DNA from: Phymatolithon calcareum
Lineage: Eukaryota > Rhodophyta > Florideophyceae > Hapalidiales
NCBI GenBank assembly: GCA_977006965.1
Contig: OZ345369.1
Coordinates: 2,480,001-2,544,000, forward strand
Reading direction: 5' to 3'
DNA length: 64,000 bases
Made by a program: the position numbers and the translations under genes. The notes beneath the pieces are model-generated. The model was given only the letters and a program-made list of their open reading frames with translations, was not told the origin of the DNA and searched no databases. Below, one piece after another: positions 55,443 to 64,000 of this stretch (the stretch's first letter is position 1; each line of letters begins with the position of its first letter).

Positions 55443-56761
55443 ATTCCATAAACACTAGAACATTCCGTTGTCGACAGGCTGTCTTGAATGATTCCGTTTC
55501 AAACAAACTCATCTACGACACGCTTCCCATATAAGGCAAAGGAGCAGTCGACCTTGGGATTCGACAAGCCTAAACTCTTCCTCCAAGAGTGCACCACTAT
55601 GTCACATTTCCACCTGGCGCATGTGTCCGTCCTTCGTGTCCACAATGTGTACATGCGCACGGAGCTATGGGTTTGGGATCCATCACACGACGCAGACATC
55701 GAAGTGGACGTTATGACGCCTCCCTCCCGCCCCCCCGTCACACCCCCCTAGTGATCCATCACCCCCGCCTACGCTTCCCTCCCAAAGCCCCCGTTCCCAG
55801 CCGCCGCGGCGCCCGAGTCGTCGTCTGGATTAGCCTGCGCCTCCAGGCCCTTGTTATTGACTTTGCTCGAATTGGCCGTCACCTGTACGCACAGGTACAC
55901 TCACCGAGGACAACGCATACCCCGTTGGAATACCACTTCGTATTCGGCACTCCATACCGACAATAAACAGCGTACATGATTTCTACACTTTTTCATTTCT
56001 CTTGCGAACAATCCCGGAACATCTTAACGGGGACTCTCCAACTCCCCTTCGGCTTGCCTCCATACAATCCGCAATTGAATATTACAATACTTATCAAACT
56101 GGAGGAGTTGATCGCTCTTCCCCAGCTCCCCACTGCAGTACTAGGAAGTGACGTGTTCACTACGAAAAGAGCACTACAGAAGCCGGACATAATCTTCAAT
56201 ACCGCATCAGGGTAGTTATTGTACCTAACATTGCTATATCTACAATACCTGAGATTTCTCCCGTGCAATAAATTGAGCACTGCCATCCACTGATTATTCT
56301 TCATAAATTTACGTCTTTTTGCGATTTTCAACCGTCAAATCTGACACATCTCAGATTCATTCACCTTCATTCCCATACATCACCATTACTTTCCTCTACA
56401 GTCAATGTCACAATACTGTCACGGGGCCATCGATTACATACGGGGCCATCAAGACGCCTGTATGACACACAATACTCCAGACGCACCAATATCTGACACG
56501 TCATTTCCGGCTTCAAAAAATCCAAATTTGTCAATATTTCTCAAATAAGCAAAAAAAGCATACATATATCCTTTTTTTGCATATTTCTGATTTTTTGCGC
56601 CTCTGGTGCGTGTTTCCCCCATTCCGGGGAAACAACTCCCATGTTTCCCCCATTCTGGGGAAACAAATTTTCATTTCTGTTTTGTTGAAGTTTTTATGCA
56701 CTTTTCCGGGGGTGAACAAATGTATGAAAGTTTCGTTTCGGTTGCCCGCTTTCGCAAGCTT
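55443..56761. other. Spacer with duplicated GTTTCCCC/GGGGAAAC boxes
   Basis: No clear gene; the 55488-55751 and 55589-55966 frames are Pro/Arg-rich low-complexity and may be the trailing end of the element before. Two palindromic boxes (TGTTTCCCCCATTC followed by GGGGAAAC) lie at 56611-56633 and 56642-56664. Confidence 0.4.
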
Positions 56762-57000
56762 ACAACACAAAAACGGGACGTTTCAGGGGACAAGCAGTAT
56801 GTGGACCACTTTTTTTGTGACACAAATGATGTGCGTGAGGCTCGGTGTGGGTCCTCGGGTACACAATTGCCCCTCGGGCTTCGCCCTCGGGTCTAATTGT
56901 GCCTCCTCGGGCCTCACACCTCTCCTCCCTTACATCATTTGTTTCCCTCAAAAGTGGTCCACATCCCGTACTTGTGTCTCCGAAAACCCAGTTGTGCTCT
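56762..57000. mobile_element. Foldback (MITE-like) element, 239 bp
   Basis: The whole stretch is an imperfect inverted repeat centred on 56881, with a 3-base loop (GGGC TTC GCCC). Arms of about 115 bp pair through landmarks such as GTGGACCAC/GTGGTCCAC, ACAAATGATGT/ACATCATTTGT and ACACAATTG/TAATTGTG. The right end abuts the truncated 3' side of the LINE at 57002. Confidence 0.75.
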
Positions 57001-57001
57001 G

Positions 57002-57960
57002 TTAAACCGGTAGTGATCCCTTATGTATGAGTCTAGGGAGGAATCGATTATCTTCCTGACCTGACTCAGTAGAGAGATAGGCCTGTAATTTGCCGCAATG
57101 TGTGCTGGACCTTTCTTGTTCTTGCCGCCATTGTCGTGGGAGGCACCTCAGTCGCCGGCATGTCTCCCACAGAACCAGAATCAATTCGAAACCGACCTCC
57201 TTGTTTGTGTATAGCATCTCCGCAGCAACGCCGTTTGGGCTCACAGCTTTCCCTCTTGGCGCTCTGCTAAAGGCTCTTCGAAGATGCCTCCTCATTGCTC
57301 TGTTAACGGTAAACCTTTCAAGGGTCACATTCCAATCCTTCTCCGCTTTGCAAACGTTCGAGATGTACGCGGAAAACTTGCTCGGGTGCACTGCAGCTCC
57401 TTGGGCCCGGTTCTTACCAGTTCGTCGCTCCTTAAACTTCATAGCCTTGCTCGCGACATTTGCAGCCTCAGTGGGGCCCATCTTCTAGATTCCATCTATA
57501 TATTTTTCAAATTGGTCCTCCTTCGATTTCCGTACCTTTTTCTGGATCAGCGCTTTGACTTTTTTAAGCTCAGCCTTGTCTGCTTGGAGACCCATCCTTT
57601 GTACCCTTTTGTAAATCCTTGTTCTTCTCTTGGCTAATTGATCGAGCTCTCTGTTCAAGAACGTCTTTTATCGTCCCGGCCTGGGCTTGTCGGAGGTCCA
57701 GGGCTTTGTGATCTTGGCGCGTAGAGTTTTGTACCAAGCATTGAGGTCATCTTCATTGATACAAGCCCACAGTTTTTGGATCATCTCTGGGGCCCACGAG
57801 GATATTTCCGCACTGGCTTGTGCCGCTCCTTCTGGGCATTTCCTTTCTGCTCTTGATATTAAGACCAATATTTGTCTCAAACCAAAGCAAGAGCAACATC
57901 GATATCTTTATGATGAAGTCTCTAGAAGGAGAGGTACCCAAACTGTTGAATGGCAGGTGT
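57002..57960 (-). pseudogene. LINE fragment: linker and start of reverse transcriptase
   Basis: Minus strand. A single frame from 57880 to 57300 or below carries only TAA (57668-57670) and TAG (57482-57484). It encodes ITKPWTSDKPRPGR, LAKRRTRIYKRVQRMG, KMGPTEAANVASKAMK and APRGKAVSPNGVAAEMLY, the region just before and at the start of the reverse transcriptase. After a frameshift it reads NYRPISLLSQVRKIIDS and stops at the element edge. The polymerase active site is missing. Confidence 0.8.
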
Positions 57961-57984
57961 GAGGGTGTCACAGAACACATTCGT

Positions 57985-58640
57985 GTGTCAATGGGGGTAC
58001 TGAACTACAGGATTATAGCCCCTGGAAGAAAGAAATTATATCAAAAGCTGCCAGGCGAAGCCTGAAAAGAAGAAGCAAGGCCAGAGAAGAAATGTCGAAT
58101 TGGGTACCAGCCATGATAGAGCAGCTGCGTACCTGTACTTACAAACGAGAGTTGAACGACTGGTATTATACTTTTCTGGAAAAGCTGATGGAGCCGTGGA
58201 CATCGTCCAGGCTGAGGCCCCTGAGATTTAAAAGTTTTTAGAACAAGGAGCCCCACAATCTGGCTAGGAGACGAACCCGGCAGTATAAGATTTACAGGAG
58301 ACCAGGTCTGGAAAGTGACAAGGAAGCTCTCCGATATGTGAAAATGCTGTTAAAGAAGAAGGTGAGAAGTCTAAATGCGATCAAGCTGGAAAACACATTG
58401 AGGAGGTTGAGAAAATGGGACCGAGTGAGGCGGCGAACACCACACACAAGATCATAAAGTCAAATCCCGAAGGAAAGGAGCAGACAAAGCTCTCGGGGTT
58501 CCTGTCTCCGCAAGCAAATTCTTAGCGTACATCTGAAGTGTGTCCGTCTGATTCGGAATTTCCCAGTTTAACGAGCAATCGAAAAGCAGAACGCGAAAAC
58601 GCCGTCGTACCTGAACACATCTCAACGAGCAACTCTGAAT
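57985..58640 (+). pseudogene. LINE part, region ahead of reverse transcriptase
   Basis: Plus strand, head-to-head with the previous LINE and homologous to it. RELNDWYYTFLEKLMEPWTS, LARRRTRQYKIYRRPG and KWDRV match AWYKTLRAKITKPWTS, LAKRRTRIYKRVQRMG and the following linker. Several stops. Probably the first part of the copy that resumes at 60316. Confidence 0.7.
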
Positions 58641-59881
58641 CCACAGGTTTCTGAGGAATACAAGTCGAAATTGCATGCATACACTGAGCGAATGGCGCCA
58701 ATGGTGAGACCCGAGAAAACTCCAAGGGCGGAAGTACTATACTTTAAGAGCCTCCCGAAGACGGAAAGGAAGTATACTGAAGAAGCTGTGCCAGACCTTC
58801 TAGCAAACAGACGTCTCCTCCATGTATCTTTCATTAGAAACTCTGTTATGGAACTGCCTATTGAGAAGCTTGATAGCCCGAGCATTATCAGTTTCATCCG
58901 ATCAGCGAAGATGACACACATGCAAAGCTTCAGCGCATCTGAGAATGCGATAATCACCCGCCAGATTGCCAACGCTCGTGAAGGTCAAAAAAGAACATGG
59001 AAAAGTTAAAGCGACGAGCGCTGTACTGTGGAGCAAAGGCGGATATATTGTCGCTCGAGGATGGTAACAGAGTATGGCGAAAGCTTCAAACAGACGATTC
59101 TTCTACCTATGGGTTGAAAGCGCAGAGACGGTGGAGAGGCATAATCTGTTGCACCAGAGCTCCGCCCCGGCGGAAGAGAAAGTGTGAGACTTGTGGCCGA
59201 GATTGTAAACGGGGGGGGCGGAAGAGCCGCAGTCCCCAGATGCAGAAGAAAAGTCAAGAGCAGCAGCAGTTACCAGTGGGCTCTGTACACATGTCCCTGG
59301 CCGCGACCAGAGCTGAAACCGAGAAATGCCTGATCATGGTCAATACGTACGCATGAGGAAGTCAATTGTGTGCGGCGACTAGAATGCTCATCAACTCAGG
59401 TGGGACCTCCGCTAAAATAGGAGAGGAAACCTTATCTTTCGTTGGGCAACTGCAAAGAACTGGGATGTTCGATCTTGGACAGGTTTCCGCTTCTGGACCC
59501 AGCTGTTCAAGAGCAACATCAATTTTTTCGTAACAAAAGGAATTGAGACGACAGAGGTATGCTCGCCAACAGATGTCTGAAAAACGCAACACCGACCAGT
59601 GTCAACAAGCTTCCTGATTCGCCAAAACTATAGAAGGTCTCTAAACCCACGAATATCGGTTAAATTATGGAGACATGAGGTGAAACATGTCCAAGTTCAG
59701 GAATTTTTCGGCAAGGCCATTCCGGGAATCCTCGATAATCTGAAACGGTGTAGCACTCGACAAGAACTGGATCGCCTATACGAAAAATAGAGGAAACATA
59801 TGTGATCCATGGACAGAGAAGAAAACTACCCCACCAGGTAGAAAACGTTCTGGAACTCAGATCTCGAGACCATGTGCATAC
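58641..59881. other. Unidentified stretch within the plus-strand LINE copy
   Basis: Frames at 58671-59009 and 58997-59356 look weakly coding, but do not match the other LINE copies. The stretch is either diverged LINE sequence or an inserted element. Confidence 0.4.
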
Positions 59882-60129
59882 TGTAATCTCTGGGAGTGAA
59901 AAGATAAAGTTGCGTTTATCCTGAAATGGTGTGACCTCTCTCCATGCGATGATGAGATGCTCTCTACTAAAACTACGAAGGGAGAACTTCTTAAGTAAGC
60001 TTCCGATTGCTTTCCAGCCATGGGGTTTGCTTGAAGTATATTGCGTGTTTCCTGCTGCAGAACCTATGCCGGAATATAGGTCGCCTATTCCTTAAGCTTG
60101 TGACGCCATTGCATCATTGAATGTGTACA
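59882..60129 (-). mobile_element. Diverged LTR inserted in the LINE copy
   Basis: The minus strand reads TGTACACA...GATTACA. Its ends and the GGAGTGAAAAGATAAA and CATGCGATGATGAGA stretches align with the two solo LTRs, but it is about 100 bp shorter and more diverged. Flanks ATAC and AAAC match at three of four positions, so a target duplication is only suggestive. Confidence 0.55.
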
Positions 60130-60315
60130 AAACGTCGCAAGAAGCTGCAATAGAAAGCTCGAGAGCAAGATACCGAGGAGGCCTGGAAGCGATACGTGGA
60201 ATGTCGTCAAGATATACGGAAGTTGGTGAACAGAAGGAAACGACAACAGTATCAATAATACATAGACGATCTTGAGGAAAAGGATGCGTCCAAGGCAATA
60301 GAACAAATTTCTTGA

Positions 60316-62261
60316 ATGCAGAATATGAGAACACGAAGAACTTCTAGGAACAAGATGACTGGCCGTCCATTGCACAAATCGCTTTTCACTGCTCACGTCT
60401 CCCTGACATGCCGAGATGTCGGGGGATGGCGACCAAGACCCTCGTACTTTGACTGCTATCCTCATATGCGGGACCTTATCAAAGTAGCAATCCTTGAAGC
60501 CCCGACCAGAGAGGCCCCAGGCCTAGACGGAGTGAAAATTAAAATGCTCAAAGTGGACCTGGAAGAATGTACAGACCTACTTTTCGAGGTTTGACGGCCT
60601 GCGGCAGAGGTGGAACACTTCCGACATCTTGGATGAAAGCTCTCTTAGTCCCGCTGCACAAGAAAGGAGACCATGATGATCCAAAAAAATTCCGACTTAA
60701 ATCCCTACTTTGTCAGGTCCGAAAGATTGCTGAGTCGACAATTGATATTATGCTCCGCCAAAGACACAAGAACCACAACATCCATCTAGGATTTCAGAAA
60801 GGGATGAGTACCGAGCTCGCAATCTTCAGGATGCTGAAACTACAAAAACGAGGGCAGCGATGCATCGCTTTACTAGACCTGAAGGCAGCGTACGGCGCAG
60901 TTCCAAGACAATATATGCAAGAGCGAATGAGAAGGCTTCTAACGCAAGACATATGCGTGTTGATCGAGGCATTCTTGATGCCGTCCTGGGTATCCACGGT
61001 TGGGGATCCCCAGAAGAAATGGTTTCTAATTGACAGGGGAGTACCTCAGGGGTCCCTACTGAGTCCAAGTTTGTACAATCTTTTTATGGACGAATTCGCT
61101 GAAAGAACAAGCCAAAGGCCACGAGATGTCGCTGATTTAGCCGCAATCCTCTTTGCGGACGACATGCACCTATCGGCAAAGACCCCAGCGGGGCTGCAGA
61201 GACTGCTAAATAATGCATAGAAATGGACAAGAAACAGAATGATGACTTGGAACACGAAATTCGGGAAGAGCGAAGTTCATCTCTCGGCGGACACAAGATC
61301 ATCCATTTTCACGCTTGCAGGAAAAACGTTGGAAAAGGTCAAAGAAGTCTCGTACCTCTGCATCTCACTCATCAATGAGGGAGCTACCGACACAAAAATG
61401 CTCGAGCGCATTCGAGAGGCTAAAATCGCGGTCTATCAACTGAGATCCCTGGGTGTCTCGTTGCGGGCGCTCAGCCCCGTGAAAGCAGTGAAGATATACA
61501 AGGCATTCCTAGCGCCGTGGTTGAAGTCCATTCCAGCGCACGTGCATCAGGTAGAAGGTCTGTTCTACTCCCTTTTATTTGGCCATTTTGCTAAGCGGAA
61601 TAATGATCGAATGCGAACGCTCACCACCAGTGCTGAGGCGCAAGATATTAGGAGAACACTTTGCGCTGCGACTCCTGCATGCGAAAAGGAACCTGAAGAG
61701 AAGCAAGAACTACGAGGGTAAGGATGAGGACTTATTAGAGGCACGGAGGGATATTCGATACCTCGAAGAGCACGAACTGTTGAATGTCCCAGCGAAGAGG
61801 GCCGTTGAAGGAAAGGTCACCCACAAGGATGAGAAACTGCGAATCTCTTGGGCATGGAGAGAGACGGAGAAGGCCAAAAAACGCAAAATTGCCGTGGATA
61901 TGAGCGAGAATCCAAACCCCGTAGTCCAAATCAAGTCGAGAAAACACAGACTTTGGACAGTCAATGGTTTTTCGGCCGATTCCCTCCGCGGAACCAGTCA
62001 GCATATATCGACAGCTACGTCGAACTAGCAGCGATACTGCTGGAAACCCTCCAACTCAACCTAACTCAACCAAAGATGAATGATAGAACAGAAGCGGAAG
62101 TGAAACAAGCGATGGACAAATTAATGATGCTAGAAAGCGAGATGCAAGAGGAGATGATGTTGCGATGGTGGAGACGATATGCTGTAGTCTTCCCTGGAAG
62201 GGTTACAGCGCAATGTGAAGCTGCTCTGGTGTCGGCGTGCGCCGGCGGTGAGGGCTTCTAG
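60316..62261 (+). pseudogene. LINE reverse transcriptase and C-terminal region
   Basis: Frames at 60316-60594 and 60567-61721 encode a non-LTR reverse transcriptase: APTREAPGLDGVKIKML, LPTSWMKALLVPLHKKGD, HLGFQKGMSTELAIFRML, ALLDLKAAYGAVPRQ, GVPQGSLLSPSLYNLFMDEF and FADDMHLSA (FADD at 61152-61163). Lesions are a frameshift near 60590, an in-frame TAG at 61218-61220, and frameshifts near 61670 and 61950. The C-terminal part (HAKRNLKRSKNYEGKDEDLL, then RWWRRYAVVFPGRVTAQCE) ends at 62261. The catalytic motifs remain but the gene is dead. Confidence 0.87.
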
Positions 62262-62639
62262 AATATAAACCTACAATTTCCCCCCATACAAGGCATTGAT
62301 ACAGCCAAGATAGGAGTACGCCATGCACCTGACGCCATGGACGCCGAGAGTACAGACAGCTATTGCAGAAGTCGAGAAGACATTTTTCGCACAAGTATTC
62401 CGTCCAATCGCGAAAAATCGCTACGTGCCGAATACACAATGCCGAAAACAGAACACTCGTTCGAGCGCTCAGAATGCTAGAACGAGCCAGATCAAGGGAA
62501 AGGAGCCTTCTGGCTTTCCCAAGGGAGGAAAGAGACGTGGAAGAACTGCAAGGGGTTAGTCGCGACATATCAGCAATGTTACATCACGACATTTTCGAAA
62601 AGGCACTGCCCTTCCTCAAGCAAAAAGTTTCAGCAAAAG
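62262..62639. other. Coding-like remnant leading into the inverted duplication
   Basis: Plus frames 62323-62559 and 62363-62653 overlap; the second ends inside the inverted duplication. Probably the 3' end of a transposon gene. Confidence 0.4.
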
Positions 62640-62888
62640 CATCTGGAACCTAGTGGGGGTTCCGATGGCACGTACACGTATGCAATTCGGCACAGGTACA
62701 TTTAAAATTTTAATCAAGAAACACTTTCGCTCAGTAACTAGTCGGCACGGTACGATTCTTTCACGTGTACCTCGTGTGGTGCCGACTCGTTACTGAGCGA
62801 AAGTGTTCCTTGATTAAAATTTTAAGTGTGTCTGTGCCGAATTGCGTACGTGTACGTGCCATTGGAACCCCCACCCAGTTTCCAGATG
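62640..62888. repeat. Inverted duplication, two 110-bp arms
   Basis: 62640-62748 and 62779-62888 are inverted copies at about 90% identity around a 30-base spacer. Both arms encode, on opposite strands, the same peptide WGFxWHVHVxNSAQxHLKF before a stop, so it is a tail-to-tail copy of one coding end rather than a non-coding hairpin. Weaker similarity continues outward on both sides for several tens of bases. Confidence 0.85.
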
Positions 62889-64000
62889 AGTTTTGCGGAA
62901 CTTGCTCTTCAAAGACGAAGGAGACACCTTGGAATCCATCATAAAGAGGAAAATTTCGTACCATCTGCCGCGGTCCACCCCCGCGATCAGCAGACTCCCG
63001 AAAACACGACACCGCCAATTAGCGGTAAAGTGGGCATTCGGTCGGTTCAGCCCAATAAGCACAAAACTTCTCGCAAACATGTTCGGTGATACTGTACCAA
63101 CCCTCATGAGCAAGATAGAGGAATACCTCGGAAGATATCAACTGACATCACGGAAAAGCTCTCGACAAACTACTTCTCCTCACCATCGTGTTTTACGACA
63201 TGGAATAGATTACGCGTCAATGATGTATATGTGGACAGCATACAGCGTCTGAGTGGCTTGGTTTGACGAACACGTCGATACGTTTACTGCAAACACTTTC
63301 GAGGCCTGATATTGAAGGGTATCTAAGCCTAGAGCTGGGAATGTATACGCCCTCGGACGCCTTTTCCAAGACGGCCAAATTTCGCATTCACATAGAGGCG
63401 GTACAAGGAGTTGCAGATATTGTTGTGCTCGCCAGCAAGACAATCTCGGTATGTGTAGATATTAACACGAAAACATTCCCAATCGCAGTCATCTTCGACA
63501 CAAAACACACACGCCTGGAACACAGACTCGGAAGCTGTCGCAGGAGTGGAAGCTGTCGCGGGAGTGGAAGCTGCCATGAGTAGATGGTGATGACTGTGAA
63601 CAGGAGCGCACAGATATCAGGAACGGTCCAGACAGAAGGGACAAATAGGGAGCAACCTTATGACAACTTTCCACCCACCGCGCAGGTGTGGCTGGTGCGT
63701 TGCCCGCAGTCGATGACAAGCTGCTTCTCAGTAGCCCAGTGTACATACGTCTCCTCTTTTCAAGCCGTAGTACGATCAAAGGCGCGACAGATTGCTATCG
63801 CAAATCTATGGTGAAGATGCGCTGGGTGAGAATATGCAGTGCACAGGCTTTCTTCATCTTTGATTAAGTCTTTGGTCAACTCGATATCTCATCTATTGTG
63901 CAGAAGCACCACAAAGCGCGCAACGTTAAGACCCTCGTCTAGTTAGCAGTCCATATTCACCCTTCCCCGGAACTAGCCAGGGTGACATATGTCAATTTTA
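62889..64000. other. Right end of the window, no gene recognised
   Basis: On the minus strand, 63113-62889 continues the right arm's reading frame. Plus frame 63263-63583 has plausible composition but matches nothing. Three 18-bp units beginning GGAAGCTG lie at 63530-63583. Confidence 0.4.
63530..63583 (+). repeat. Three tandem 18-bp units
   Basis: Units start GGAAGCTGTCGC at 63530 and 63548 and GGAAGCTGCC at 63566; the third has diverged after 10 bases. Confidence 0.8.

Noticed and set aside
1-64000. CRISPR arrays, bacterial operons, riboswitches and tRNA or rRNA genes
   Set aside because: No regularly spaced repeats, no tRNA B-box with a foldable context and no rRNA-like sequence were seen; the DNA is eukaryotic.

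Overview
This window is eukaryotic nuclear DNA. Four recognisable host genes in the first 16 kb each lie in one uninterrupted reading frame, with long spacers, TATA boxes and no operon structure. The remaining 48 kb is dominated by eukaryotic transposons in many stages of decay. Intron-poor genes in a small island next to a repeat desert, a plant-type three-RRM protein, an N-myristoylation-type ABHD17 hydrolase and a single-exon pyruvate phosphate dikinase suggest a multicellular red alga (a florideophyte such as Chondrus). That assignment is inference and nothing in the window proves it.

Gene island, 1-16,000: the 3' part of a PhzF-family isomerase gene (cut by the left edge), an RBP45/47-type RNA-binding protein, then in the opposite orientation an ABHD17-like serine hydrolase and pyruvate phosphate dikinase (PPDK). 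The spacers from about 3.4 to 12 kb carry a field of the 7-mer TACTGTA/TACAGTA, at about 40 copies in 8.5 kb where about one is expected. They also carry several hairpins and a 0.5-kb MITE-like element.

Repeat desert, 16,000-64,000: a solo LTR (18.7 kb) and a LINE 3' fragment (19.3 kb). Next is a structurally complete but mutated PIF/Harbinger element (20,178-23,843) with TIRs, a TGA target duplication and both genes. Two piggyBac-like relics follow (23.9-27 kb), then a decayed cut-and-paste-type element (29.4-31.7 kb) and 10 kb of eroded sequence. That stretch holds a relative of the empty Harbinger target site (36.8 kb). A second solo LTR lies at 40.1 kb and LINE fragments at 41.5-44.8 kb. 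Two long intact convergent ORFs of unknown function (47,087-50,397) come next. They are followed by a nearly intact transposon-like gene pair (51,214-55,442), a foldback element (56.8-57.0 kb), two head-to-head LINE copies (57-62 kb) with a third LTR inserted in one, and an inverted duplication (62.6-62.9 kb).

The host genes have unrelated household roles: RNA processing, thioester hydrolysis, and pyruvate/PEP interconversion. They do not form a pathway. The best candidates for something undescribed are the convergent unknown ORF pair at 47-50 kb, the TACTGTA field, and the 51-55 kb element with only two in-frame stops.
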